64,000 nt of DNA from Roseiarcus sp963805295. Lineage in GTDB: Bacteria > Pseudomonadota > Alphaproteobacteria > Rhizobiales > Beijerinckiaceae. This document shows positions 8,041 to 17,553 of the stretch, piece after piece. Where the stretch lies: contig CAWDTW010000058.1 in the NCBI GenBank assembly GCA_963805295.1, positions 108,342 to 172,341 on the forward strand. The letters are read 5' to 3'. How positions within the stretch are numbered: the first letter of the stretch is position 1; every line of letters begins with the position of its first letter. Below the pieces are notes generated by a model. The model was given only the letters and a program-made list of their open reading frames with translations, had not been told where the DNA came from and ran no database searches. The position numbers and the translations under genes were made by a program.

Positions 8041-9679
8041 GCGCCGGAGCGAGCGAGAAGCCAATCGTCCTCGACGTTCGTGCGATGCGGATCGCGGTGC
8101 GAACCGATCACGGCGACGGTCCGGTGCTGGTCGACGACGTGTCGCTGCAGTTGCGGCGGGGCGAAGTGATCGGCCTCATCGGCGAATCGGGGGCCGGAAA
8201 GTCGACCATCGGGCTCGCCTCGATGGGCTATACGCGCCGCAACTGCTTCATCGTCGGCGGGCAAATCCTGTTCGCGGGCGCGGACCTGCGCGCCATGAAC
8301 CTCGAAGGCCGCCGGGCCTTGCGCGGCCTGAAGCTCGCCTATATCGCCCAGAGCGCCGCCGCCTCGTTCAACCCGGCGATCACGCTGATGGACCAGGTGT
8401 GCGAGGCGCCGATCCGCCATGGAGTCATGAGCCGGGCGGAGGCGCAGGCCGCCGCGATCCGGCTGTTTCGCGAGCTCGACCTGCCGAATCCGGAGACGAT
8501 CGGCTCGCGTTATCCGCACCAGGTGTCGGGCGGTCAGCTGCAGCGCGTGATGGCGGCGATGGCGATGGTCGGCAGGCCGGAGATCATCGTGTTCGATGAG
8601 CCGACCACAGCGCTCGATGTGACAACGCAGGTGGAGTGTCTGGCGGCCTTTCGCCGCCTCATCCGCGAACATGGCGCCGCCGCGCTCTATATCACCCATG
8701 ACCTCGCTGTCGTCGCCCAGATCGCCGACCGCATCATGGTGCTTCGACGCGGCAAGATGGTTGAATTCGGCGACGCGAAACAGATTCTCCAGGGGCCGCG
8801 CGAGGACTACACCCGCCGCCTCGTGAGCGAGCGTACCGCGGGCCACGCGTTCGTCGCCAAGGCGGCGGGCGCGTCGCCCGTGCTGTCGGTCGAGAACGTC
8901 ACCGCCGACTACACCGGCAAACCGAAAGTCATCGACGACGTGAGCCTCGAAATCTACCGCGGCGACACTCTGGCCGTGGTCGGCAAATCGGGCTCGGGCA
9001 AGTCGACGCTGGCGCGCGTCGTCACCGGCCTACTGCCGCGCGCCGCCGGCGACGTTCGATTCAATGGCGCGAGCCTGGCGCCCGACTCAAGGACCGCTCG
9101 CGCGATCAACTTCGGCGCATCCAGATGATCTATCAGATGCCCGACGTGGCGCTGAATCCGCAGCACACGCTCCTGAACGTGATTGGGCGGCCGGTCTCCT
9201 TCTATTTCAAGCGTTCGCGCGCGGAAGTTCGCGCCCGCGTCCTCGAGCTTCTTAGGCACATGGACCTGCCCGAGCATTTCGTCGACCGCAAGACGTCAGA
9301 GCTGTCGGGCGGGCAGAAGCAGCGCGTATCGATCGCCCGCGCGCTCGCCGCCGAGCCCGATCTCATCATCTGCGACGAGGTCACCTCCGCGCTCGATCAA
9401 CTGGTCGGCGAGGAAATCCTGCGTCTTCTGAAGAAGCTGCAGAACGATCTGGGCGTCGCCTATATGTTCATCACCCACGATCTCGGCGCGGTGAGGCGCA
9501 TCGCCAACAAAGTCGTGGTGATGCTGCAAGGCCAAATGGTGGCGGGAGGCGACACCGCCTCGGTGTTCGCGCCCCCCTATCATCCGTATACTGAGCTCCT
9601 CTTGTCTTCAGTCCCGGAAATGCGGCCGGACTGGCTCGACGACGTGCTCGCGCGGCGGCGCTCCAGGACGCTCGTGTGA
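8037..9679 (+). pseudogene. Dual-domain peptide ABC transporter ATPase (DppD-DppF fusion), single-base frameshift
   Basis: Would energise the importer encoded upstream. The first nucleotide-binding domain is complete: Walker A GESGAGKST, signature VSGGQLQRV, Walker B IIVFDEPTTALD. The second starts with GKSGSGKST, then the frame breaks at about 9086, where one base is missing in the stretch encoding the expected APDLKDRSRDQ. The remainder continues in the next frame with IQMIYQMPDVALNPQHT, LSGGQKQRVS and LIICDEVTSALD to the stop at 9679. Adding one base gives exactly 547 codons plus stop. If the indel is real, only the N-terminal half is made and the importer is probably dead. Confidence 0.85.
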
Positions 9680-9847
9680 AATTGGAGCGACGCCCTTGCC
9701 GGGCCGGCAAATCGTTTCTATACCGCCCTGACGCCGGATGACGAACGGGCCCGCGAGCGCGTTTGGGCGCCGGCTCGCACTCGGCCCGTTCATTGCCTGG
9801 CTCGGCACGCCGACGTACCGTTGGGCGAGAGGAGAGGACAATTCTGA

Positions 9848-12112
9848 ATGCGCGCGCCGGGCGGACCTCGTCTGTTGCTGCGACGGCTTCGCGAGGTCAT
9901 GGCGGAGCCCGTCACCGCGCAGGCGCGCCTCGACCGCATCGTCGTCCTCATCGCCTCCAACATGGTGGCGGAGGTCTGCTCGCTCTATGTCGTGCGCGCC
10001 GACGGCGTCATGGAGCTCTTCGCGACCGAGGGCCTCAATCGTGAAGCCGTCCACCTGACCACGATGAAGCCGGGCGAGGGTCTTGTGGGGCTCATCGCCT
10101 CGAGCGCCGAGCCGCTCGCGCTCTCCGACGCCCAGCACCACCCGGCCTTCTCGTACAAGCCCGAGACGGGCGAAGAGATCTACCAGTCCTTCCTCGGCGT
10201 GCCGGTGCTGCGCAACGGCGCGACGATCGGGGTGCTGGTGGTGCAGAACCGCGCGCGGCGCACCTATTCGGAAGAAGAGGTCGAGGCGCTGCAGACGACG
10301 GCGATGCTGCTCGCCGAAATGATCGCCTCCGGCGAATTGCAGGGCATCGCATCGCAGGGCGCGCCGATCGCCGTTCGCCGGCCCATGTCCCTCAAGGGTC
10401 AAGGCATCGCCGACGGGCTCGGGCTCGGCCATGTCGTGATGCATCAGCCGCGCGTGGCGGTGTCCAAGATCGTCGCCGACGACGTGGACTCGGAGCTGCA
10501 GCGGCTCGAGACGGCGATCGGCGCCATGCGCGCCTCCGTCGACGACCTAATCGACCGCAACGACGACGGCAAGTCAGGCGAGCACCGCGACGTGCTCGAG
10601 GCCTTTCGCATGATCGCGCACGACCGCGGCTGGCTGCGCCGGCTGCGCGAGGCGGTGGGCTCGGGCCTGACCGCCGAAGCCGCGGTCGAGCGCGTCCAGA
10701 ACGACGCGCGAGCCAAGCTGCAGCGTCAGACCGATCCGTACCTGCGCGACCGGCTGCACGATCTGACTGACATCGCCAACCGACTCCTGCATCAGCTGGC
10801 CGGCCAGAGCCTCGTCCTCCTGCCGGAGGAATTGCCGGAGAGCGCGATCCTCGTCGCGCGCTCGATGAGTCCGGCGGCGCTGCTCGACTACGACCGAGCG
10901 CGGCTGCGCGGAATCGTGCTCGAGGAGGCAGGCGCCTCGAGCCATATCGCCATCGTCGCTCGCGCGCTTGCGCTGCCCGCGGTCAGCGACATCCCCAACA
11001 TTTCCGAGATTGTCGAGCACGGCGACGCCATCATCGTCGACGGCGACGCGGGCGAGATCTACCTGCGCCCGCCGCCGGACGTCGAGGCGTCTTACGGCGA
11101 GAAGGCGCGCATGCGCGCGCGCAAGCAGGCGCAGTATCGCGCGTTGCGCGACGCGCCGACCATCAGCCTGGACGGCGTGCCGATCGGCCTGCACATGAAC
11201 GCCGGGCTGCTCGTCGACATGCCGCATCTGGCCGAGACGGGGGCAAAGTCGATCGGTCTCTTCCGCACGGAGCTGCAGTTCATGCTCGCCTCGCGCTTTC
11301 CCAGGCCCGGCGTGCAAGAAAAGCTCTATCGCACGATTCTCGAAGCGGCGGGCGATCGCCCCGTCACCTTCCGCACGCTGGACATCGGCGGCGACAAGCT
11401 GTTGCCCTACATGAAGGGCTTCGAGGAGGAGAATCCGGCCCTCGGCTGGCGCGCGCTTCGCATCGGTCTCGACCGTCCCGCCCTCTTGCGGATGCAACTG
11501 CGCGCCTTCATCCGCGCCACCGCAGGGCGCGAGCTGCGGGTGATGGCGCCGATGGTCTCGACCGTCGAGGAGTTCAAGAGGACGCGCGCCTTGCTCGATC
11601 GCGAGCTCGCCTGGAGCGCGGGCCAGGGCTACGAGCCGCCGCGCTCGGTCAAGCTCGGCGTCATGGTCGAAGTGCCTTCGCTCCTTTGGCAGCTCGACGA
11701 GATCGCCGCCTGCGCCGATTTCCTCTCCGTCGGCTCGAACGATCTGATGCAGTATCTGTACGCGGTCGATCGCGACAACCGCCGGGTGGCGAACCGTTTC
11801 GATCCTCTGGGCGTCGGCTTCCTGAGGGCCCTTCGCTCGATCGCTCAGGCCGGCGCGCGCGCTGGAACGCCGGTGACTTTGTGCGGCGAGATCGGGGGAC
11901 GGCCGCTCGAGGCGATGGCCCTGATGGCGATCGGCTACCGGGATCTCTCGATGTCGGCGACGTCGATCGGGCCGGTCAAGGCGATGACGCTGTCGCTGAA
12001 GATTCACGCCGTCGCGCGCGAGGTCGACGCGATGCTGGCCGCGGGCCGCGACGAGGCCTCGCTGCGCGGGCCGTTGCAGGCGCTGGCTGAGCGCTTCAAC
12101 GTGCGCCTCTAG
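9848..12112 (+). CDS. ptsP: Phosphoenolpyruvate-protein phosphotransferase of the nitrogen PTS (EI-Ntr)
   Basis: Cytoplasmic enzyme I of the nitrogen-related PTS. It autophosphorylates from PEP and passes phosphate to NPr and EIIA-Ntr, linking nitrogen, potassium and carbon-storage control. The 754-residue protein has an N-terminal GAF domain (about 20-165), then the phospho-histidine domain with the active-site stretch EEAGASSHIAIVARA (His366), and the PEP-binding C-terminal domain with GLFRTELQFM, RTLDIGGDK and FLSVGSNDLMQYL. In many Rhizobiales lysC lies directly upstream and prfA downstream. Here prfA follows after 45 bases, but lysC is replaced by the importer operon. Confidence 0.93.
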   Translation: MRAPGGPRLLLRRLREVMAEPVTAQARLDRIVVLIASNMVAEVCSLYVVRADGVMELFATEGLNREAVHLTTMKPGEGLVGLIASSAEPLALSDAQHHPAFSYKPETGEEIYQSFLGVPVLRNGATIGVLVVQNRARRTYSEEEVEALQTTAMLLAEMIASGELQGIASQGAPIAVRRPMSLKGQGIADGLGLGHVVMHQPRVAVSKIVADDVDSELQRLETAIGAMRASVDDLIDRNDDGKSGEHRDVLEAFRMIAHDRGWLRRLREAVGSGLTAEAAVERVQNDARAKLQRQTDPYLRDRLHDLTDIANRLLHQLAGQSLVLLPEELPESAILVARSMSPAALLDYDRARLRGIVLEEAGASSHIAIVARALALPAVSDIPNISEIVEHGDAIIVDGDAGEIYLRPPPDVEASYGEKARMRARKQAQYRALRDAPTISLDGVPIGLHMNAGLLVDMPHLAETGAKSIGLFRTELQFMLASRFPRPGVQEKLYRTILEAAGDRPVTFRTLDIGGDKLLPYMKGFEEENPALGWRALRIGLDRPALLRMQLRAFIRATAGRELRVMAPMVSTVEEFKRTRALLDRELAWSAGQGYEPPRSVKLGVMVEVPSLLWQLDEIAACADFLSVGSNDLMQYLYAVDRDNRRVANRFDPLGVGFLRALRSIAQAGARAGTPVTLCGEIGGRPLEAMALMAIGYRDLSMSATSIGPVKAMTLSLKIHAVAREVDAMLAAGRDEASLRGPLQALAERFNVRL

Positions 12113-12157
12113 CGGCGCGCGCTTCGCCCCAGCCATTTCCCCTCCCGGTTCCAACGC

Positions 12158-13234
12158 ATGGCCGCCAACGACAATCTCGATCTTATCCTGCGCCGTCACG
12201 AGGAACTCGGCGCGCGCCTCTCCGAGGGCGTCTCCGGCGCGGAATATTCGGCGCTGTCGCGCGAACTCAGCGATCTCGAGCCGATCGTTTCCGCGATCAG
12301 GGCGTTCCGCGCCAAGGAGAAAGAGCGGGCGGATCTCGCAGCGATGCTGCAGGATCCCGACCTCGACGCCGAAATGCGCTCGATGGCGAGCGCCGAATTC
12401 GCCGCCGCCGAGGCGGAGTCCGAGGAGATGGCGAAGGCGATCCGCATTGCGTTCTTGCCGAAGGATGCAGCGGACGACGGCGACGCGATCCTCGAAGTGC
12501 GGGCCGGGACCGGCGGCGACGAGGCTGCGCTCTTCGCCGGCGATCTCTTCCGCATGTACGTCAAATATGCAGAATCGAAGCGCTGGAAGGTCGAAGTCCT
12601 GTCGATGAGCGAGGGGACAGCTGGGGGATACAAGGAAATCGTGGCTGAGATTTCCGGGCGCGGCGTGTTCGCGCGGCTCAAGTTCGAGAGCGGCGTCCAT
12701 CGGGTTCAGCGCGTGCCGGCGACCGAGACGCAGGGCCGCATCCACACCTCCGCGGCGACTGTCGCGGTCCTGCCAGTCGCCGAGGAGGCGGATTTCGTCA
12801 TCAACGAAGCCGACCTCAGGATCGACACCATGCGCTCGAGCGGCGCGGGCGGCCAGCACGTCAACAAAACCGAGTCCGCGATCCGCATCACCCACATCCC
12901 GACGGGCGTGGTGGTGGCGATGCAGGAGGAGCGCTCGCAACACCGCAACCGCGCCAAGGCGATGGCGCTCCTGCGCTCGCGCATTCTCGATGCGCGCAAC
13001 CAGAAGCTCGACGCCGAACGGTCGCAGGAGCGGCGCTCTCAGGTCGGTTCGGGCGACCGTTCGCAGCGCATCCGCACCTACAATTTTCCGCAGGGGCGGG
13101 TGACCGACCATCGCATCAATCTGACCCTCTATTCGCTCGCTCGCATCCTGGAGGGCGAAGGGCTTGACGAGATCATCGATGCGCTGACCGCCGAACGTCA
13201 GGCGGAGCTGCTCGCGCAATCGGCGGCCTCGTGA
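12158..13234 (+). CDS. prfA: Peptide chain release factor 1
   Basis: Terminates translation at UAA and UAG. The 358-residue protein has the stop-recognition tripeptide PAT at 187-189 and the hydrolysis-triggering GGQ at 231-233 (SSGAGGQHVNKTESA). ATG 12158 gives the standard length. The usual partner prmC, which methylates the GGQ glutamine, is not next; the TGA stop overlaps the GTG start of nadD instead (GTGA at 13231-13234). Confidence 0.96.
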   Translation: MAANDNLDLILRRHEELGARLSEGVSGAEYSALSRELSDLEPIVSAIRAFRAKEKERADLAAMLQDPDLDAEMRSMASAEFAAAEAESEEMAKAIRIAFLPKDAADDGDAILEVRAGTGGDEAALFAGDLFRMYVKYAESKRWKVEVLSMSEGTAGGYKEIVAEISGRGVFARLKFESGVHRVQRVPATETQGRIHTSAATVAVLPVAEEADFVINEADLRIDTMRSSGAGGQHVNKTESAIRITHIPTGVVVAMQEERSQHRNRAKAMALLRSRILDARNQKLDAERSQERRSQVGSGDRSQRIRTYNFPQGRVTDHRINLTLYSLARILEGEGLDEIIDALTAERQAELLAQSAAS

Positions 13235-13869
13235 CTCGAATCCCGCGGCTGCCGCCTTTCGAGCCCGGCATGCGGGTCGGCCTGCTCGGCGGCTCGTTCA
13301 ATCCCCCGCATAAGGGTCATGCGCTCGTCACTCGCCTGGCCCTGACGCGGCTCGGACTCGACCGGGTCTGGTGGCTGGTGACGCCGGGCAATCCGCTCAA
13401 GTCTCCGGCGGAGCTGGCGGCGCTTCAGGCGCGGGTCGAGGCGGCCCGCCGGCTGGTCGCCGGCCCGCGCGTCGCTGTGACGGATATCGAAGCCCGTATC
13501 GGCGCCCGCTACACCTACGACACGCTCGCCTGGATCACCCGGCGCGCCCCAAAAGTCCGGTTCGTCTGGATCATGGGCGCGGACAATCTCAGGCAGTTCC
13601 ATCTCTGGCGCCATTGGCGCGCGATCGCGGGCCTGACGCCGATCGCCGTTGTCGACCGGCCGGGCTCGACCTTGCGGGCGATGTCGAGCCGGGCGGCGAT
13701 TGCGCTCGGGCGCTGGCGCGCGCCGGAAAGCGGGGCGGCGCGCTTCGTCGATCGGCCGCCCCCGGCGTTCTTGTTCCTGCATGGGCCGCGCTCGGATCTG
13801 TCCTCGACCGTGTTGAGGCGCCGTCGGCCCGAGGCCGACGGGCAGCCTGAGGCAAGCTCGCTCGACTAA
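13231..13869 (+). CDS. nadD: Nicotinate-nucleotide adenylyltransferase
   Basis: Converts nicotinate mononucleotide plus ATP to deamido-NAD in NAD synthesis. The 212-residue protein shows the nucleotidyltransferase signature GLLGGSFNPPHKGH with the HxGH catalytic motif at His27-His30, and the family's SST motif near the end (DLSSTVLRRR). The GTG start at 13231 overlaps the prfA stop; a later ATG at 13270 (MRVGLLGG) is an alternative that keeps the whole fold. Its context with prfA is unusual, since nadD commonly lies near proA and rsfS. Confidence 0.92.
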   Translation: MTRIPRLPPFEPGMRVGLLGGSFNPPHKGHALVTRLALTRLGLDRVWWLVTPGNPLKSPAELAALQARVEAARRLVAGPRVAVTDIEARIGARYTYDTLAWITRRAPKVRFVWIMGADNLRQFHLWRHWRAIAGLTPIAVVDRPGSTLRAMSSRAAIALGRWRAPESGAARFVDRPPPAFLFLHGPRSDLSSTVLRRRRPEADGQPEASSLD

Positions 13870-13911
13870 AGCCGGGGCAAACCGGCTGCGCCGGTTCGCG
13901 AAAGGCTCCGC

Positions 13912-14736
13912 ATGGCGCAATCCCGACCTGTCCGTCGTCTCGCGTTACGCCTGGGCGCGGCTGTCGTGGCGATGGCCGCGGCGGCGGCGCTCGGAGGCTG
14001 CCAGGAATTCGAGGACTCCACCACCGGCGCGATCAGGGCGTCGCCGACCATGCCCGCCGACGAGGCCCAGTTGCGCGCCTACGCCGAGGAATGCCGGGGC
14101 CGTTACGAACGCAATCCGGGCGAGAAATCGGCCTCGATCGAGTACGCGCGCGCCTTGCGGGCGCTCACGCGTCACGCCGAGGCCGTCGCGGTGATGGAGA
14201 CGGCGGCGGTCAAGTCGCCCAAGGATCAGGAGGTACTCGGCGAATACGGCAAGGCGCTCGCCGACGCGGGCGAACTCGACCAGGCGAAGGACGTGCTGAC
14301 CCGCGCCTATACGCCGGACAATCCGAAATGGGACATCATGTCGGTTCAAGGCGCCGTCGCCGACCGGCTCGGCGATCACGCGAGCGCGATGCAGTTCTAT
14401 CGCGAGGCGCTCAAGATTGCGCCGGGCGAGCCGAGCATTCTGACCAACATGGGTCTCTCGCTCGCCCTCGCCAGGCAATTGCCCCAGGCCGAACGCGCGC
14501 TGCGACAAGCCGTCGCGAGCCCGAAGGCGGACGGGCGCATGCGCGGCGATCTCGCCCTAGTGCTGATGCTGGAAGGGAAATACGCCGAGGCTGAACAGGT
14601 GAGCCTCACCGATCTTTCGCCCGAGGCCGCACGCGCCAATGTCGAGGCGATCAAGCGGATGATCGCTGGAATCGATTCCTTGCGCGCATTGCCCAAGCCG
14701 GCCAAGGCCCCGACCGCGGGCGAAGCGGCAGGCTGA
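13912..14736 (+). CDS. Tetratricopeptide-repeat lipoprotein, TadD-like
   Basis: A 274-residue secreted protein with a lipoprotein signal (hydrophobic stretch, then LGGC at about 26-29) and several TPR helices from about residue 65 to 245, including AVMETAAVKSPKDQEVLGEYGKALA and AMQFYREALKIAPGEPSILTNMGLSLA. The closest known type is TadD, a pilotin-like TPR protein of Flp/Tad pilus systems, but no other tad genes are near. A general periplasmic scaffolding role is equally possible. Its stop lies 5 bases from the convergent extensin-family gene. Confidence 0.75.
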   Translation: MAQSRPVRRLALRLGAAVVAMAAAAALGGCQEFEDSTTGAIRASPTMPADEAQLRAYAEECRGRYERNPGEKSASIEYARALRALTRHAEAVAVMETAAVKSPKDQEVLGEYGKALADAGELDQAKDVLTRAYTPDNPKWDIMSVQGAVADRLGDHASAMQFYREALKIAPGEPSILTNMGLSLALARQLPQAERALRQAVASPKADGRMRGDLALVLMLEGKYAEAEQVSLTDLSPEAARANVEAIKRMIAGIDSLRALPKPAKAPTAGEAAG

Positions 14737-14741
14737 GCGCT

Positions 14742-15689
14742 TCAATCGTCGTGCTCGCCGGTCGATGACGTCGGCTCGGCGCCGACGCTCGGTCCGGCGC
14801 CAGCCGGCAGGATCGGCGGGGCCGGATCGGTTTCGCCGATGGCTGCGGGCGGCAGCGCGCCGTCCGGACCCGCGCTTGGCCCGGTCAGCGACATGGGCGC
14901 GAGCGCGACTGCGTGCGGATTCGCGAGATGGGCGATGTCGCGCGGCTCCTCGATGTCGGGCGCCGGCGGCAGGCCGTCGGGCGCCGCGGGCGCGGGCAGA
15001 AGATTCGGCGCGGGCGTCGGCTTGCAGATGCGGCGCGGGCCGATGTCGGTCGCGCCGTGGTTGGCGAGATCGAGATGGATATGGTTGTAATGGAAGACGT
15101 CCGCTCCCGGTCCGAGCACGGTGGTGAAATACTGGCAGGCGCCGGCGTGCGTCTCGCGCAGGAACGCGGCCTCCTGCGTGCCATCCTTCTTCCAGTCGCG
15201 CACGAATTCGAGCGTGCGCCCGTCGGCCAGCGTGAATCCCGCGATGTCGACGGCGTTGCCGAAGGCGTGTTCGGAGAGGCGCGCGCCCGCCATGTTGTCG
15301 ACCGAGCGGCAGCTGTAGGCGCCGAATACGTTGAGGGTTGCGACCTTCTGGCCGAAACGGGCCTGAGCGTCCGGCTGGACGATGTCGTTGAGCCAGGCTT
15401 CCAGCGCCGGGATCATCGGGCAATCGATGGTCAGCACTTTGTCGATCCCGACCTTGCCGTCGGCGAGCGCCGAGACTTTCAGCGGGCGGGTCATGCCGCA
15501 GATGCCCGGGCCGTCGATTTCGCGGGAGGGAACGATGTAATCGGAAAGGATGACGAGCTTGCGGGCGAAACAGGCGTTTTCCGCCTGGGTCCGCCAGATC
15601 GGCCGCTCCGGACGGCCGAAGAAGCCGCAGCCCGGCTGGGACAGGGCGGCGACAAACGCCAGGGCGAACGGCCGAACGCGACGCGCCAT
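14742..15689 (-). CDS. Extensin-family protein (extensin-like C-terminal domain)
   Basis: A probable cell-envelope enzyme of the extensin-like family common in Rhizobiales, whose C-terminal domain resembles D-Ala-D-Ala peptidases. I chose ATG 15689 (MARRVRPFALAFVAALSQPGC), which yields a lipoprotein-type signal; the frame stays open further upstream but without a signal. The 315-residue protein shows CPMIPALEAWLNDIV, the metal-ligand-like SEHAFGNAVDI and FHYNHIHLDLANH, and CRSVDNM cysteines. The last 80 residues are Pro/Ala-rich and low complexity. Substrate and role are not experimentally clear for the family. Confidence 0.8.
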   Translation of the reverse strand: MARRVRPFALAFVAALSQPGCGFFGRPERPIWRTQAENACFARKLVILSDYIVPSREIDGPGICGMTRPLKVSALADGKVGIDKVLTIDCPMIPALEAWLNDIVQPDAQARFGQKVATLNVFGAYSCRSVDNMAGARLSEHAFGNAVDIAGFTLADGRTLEFVRDWKKDGTQEAAFLRETHAGACQYFTTVLGPGADVFHYNHIHLDLANHGATDIGPRRICKPTPAPNLLPAPAAPDGLPPAPDIEEPRDIAHLANPHAVALAPMSLTGPSAGPDGALPPAAIGETDPAPPILPAGAGPSVGAEPTSSTGEHDD

Positions 15690-15774
15690 TGGGGCAATCT
15701 GGGACGATTGTTTTAAGAATCGCTGAACCAATGGCGGCGAAAGGCCGCGCCGCCCGCCATCGCGCCGCCGCACT

Positions 15775-16482
15775 TTGCCCTCAAGACGCGCCGGCGTTCG
15801 GGTCGGGCGCCGAGGGAGAATCGGTTCGTTGGGGTATCGAGCGGGCAATTGGCGGGCGACGGCGGCTGGGCTTGCGCTCGGCCTCGCGGCGGCGCCGGCG
15901 AGCGCGCATCCACACGTTTGGATCACGGTGAAAAGCCAGATCGCCTTCACGCCGGACGGCAAAGTCTCCGCGGTCATTCACGACTGGGTGTTCGACGAGA
16001 TGTATTCGTCCTTCGCGACCCAGGGGCTCGCCAAGAAAGGCGAACTCGTCACGCGCGAGCAATTCGCCCCGCTCGCCCAGGAAAACGCCGGGAGTCTCGC
16101 CGAGATCGGCTATTTCACGACGCTGAAGATCGCCGGCAAGACGGTCGATTTCGGCTCGGTGACCGACTACTGGATGCAGGAGCGGCCCGACCATCTGGTC
16201 GAGTTCCATGTCACCCTGCCGCTCATGAACCCGGCTTCTCTCGTCAAATTCATGACGTTGCGCGTCGCCGACCCGGAATATTTCATCGATTTCGAATTTG
16301 ACGATAAGGATCCGGTGAAGCTTCTGTCCCCGCCCTCCGGTTGTTCGGCGTCGGTCGCCAAGCCGAAGCCCCTCGAAGCCGCCGACAAGTCCAAGCTGAC
16401 CGAATCCTTCTTCACCAATCTTTCGCCCGGCGCCAATTTCGGCTTCAAGATGGCGAGCAGCGCCGTCATCGCATGCCCATGA
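15775..16482 (+). CDS. DUF1007 family periplasmic protein, partner of NicO transporter
   Basis: DUF1007 proteins are encoded beside NicO-type nickel/cobalt transporters, and that is the arrangement here: the stop at 16480-16482 overlaps the next gene's ATG. The protein has an Ala-rich export signal (AAGLALGLAAAPASA) followed directly by the family hallmark HPHVWITVKSQIAF, then HDWVFDEMYSSFATQGL and a C-terminal YFIDFEFDDKDPVKL. The mature His-rich start could bind metal. The start is uncertain: the frame opens with TTG 15775 and no ATG occurs before the signal peptide, so the true start may be another rare codon. Confidence 0.75.
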   Translation: MPSRRAGVRVGRRGRIGSLGYRAGNWRATAAGLALGLAAAPASAHPHVWITVKSQIAFTPDGKVSAVIHDWVFDEMYSSFATQGLAKKGELVTREQFAPLAQENAGSLAEIGYFTTLKIAGKTVDFGSVTDYWMQERPDHLVEFHVTLPLMNPASLVKFMTLRVADPEYFIDFEFDDKDPVKLLSPPSGCSASVAKPKPLEAADKSKLTESFFTNLSPGANFGFKMASSAVIACP

Positions 16483-17526
16483 CGAAGCCGAGGACGATCA
16501 CGATCGCGTCCGCGCTCTGGTTCGCCTCCGCCGCGGGTGCGCTCGCTCAAGCGTTCCCACGGCCTTTCTCGGTCGGGGCCGGCGAGGGCGGCGGCGGGGC
16601 TGAAGGCGGGATCACCGGCTGGCTTCTCGCCGAACAGTCGCGGCTCGCCCATCTCATGGCGGCGAAGGTCCATGCGCTGCACGGTGATCCCGGCGCCGCC
16701 TGGGGGCTCGTCGCCCTCGGCCTCGCCTACGGCGTCTTTCATGCCGCGGGACCGGGACACGGCAAGGCGGTGATCGCCTCCTACATGCTCGCCAACGAAC
16801 GTTCGCTGAAGCGCGGCGCTCTGCTGGCGCTGCTTGCGGCGCTGTTGCAGGCGGCGGTGGCGATCGCCCTCGTCGGCGCGGCCGGTTTCGTGTTCAACGC
16901 CACCGCCTCGGAGATGAACCGGGCGGCCAGCCGGCTCCAGCTTGCGAGCTGCACGGGCGTCGCCGCCATCGGCCTGTGGCTCGCCTGGCGCAAAGGCGGC
17001 GCGCTGATCGCCGCGCTGAGGCGCCATTTCGAACGCGGACGGGCGTTCGCCTCCGCGCCGGTCTACGCCGGCGTCGCATGGCGCGCGTCCGCGCGCAGCC
17101 TTTCGGCGGCGGCGTTCCGCGCTGAGCCGCCGGGCGCGTCCCTGTTCGCGGACGATTGCGGCTGCGTTCACGCGCCCGACGCCTCCGCGCTCGACGGCCC
17201 CTTCTCCTGGCGCAACGCCGCCGGCACGGTGATCGCCGCGGGCGTCCGCCCTTGTTCAGGCGCGATCCTGGTGCTGGTGTTCGCGCTCGCCCAGGGACTG
17301 TTCGTGGCCGGAGTTCGAGGCGACTTTCGCGATGGCGCTGGGCACGGCGATCACCACCGGCGCGTTCGCCTGGATGGCGGTGTTCGCCAAGTCGACGGCG
17401 ATGCGCCTGGCGGCGGGCGAGGATTCGCGCGCCGCGCTCGTCGCGCGAGGCCTCGAATTCGCCGCCGCGCTTGCGGTGTTCGCCTTCGGCGTCCTGCTCA
17501 TGTTCGGGGCGCGCGGCGGGGCTTGA
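16479..17526 (+). pseudogene. NicO/RcnA-type nickel-cobalt transporter, single-base frameshift
   Basis: Integral membrane transporter of the NicO family. ATG 16479 overlaps the DUF1007 stop; ATG 16473 is also in frame. Visible features are a signal-like N-terminus, the family motif VFHAAGPGHGKAVIASYML, and several membrane spans with a hydrophilic loop. A conserved late segment (GVRPCSGAILVLVFALAQG) is followed by loss of frame around 17315. One extra base there separates it from ATFAMALGTAITTGAFAW and the last spans, which run to the stop at 17526. Correcting the indel gives a family-length protein. If real, the final two or three helices are lost. Confidence 0.8.
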
Positions 17527-17553
17527 GGCCCTCAACACCGTTTCGCGCCAACC

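Noticed and set aside
10574..13219. Very long minus-strand open frame (881 codons) across ptsP and prfA
   Set aside because: It is antisense to two strongly supported genes; its Arg/Ala/Asp/His-rich composition is typical of shadow frames in GC-rich codon-biased DNA.
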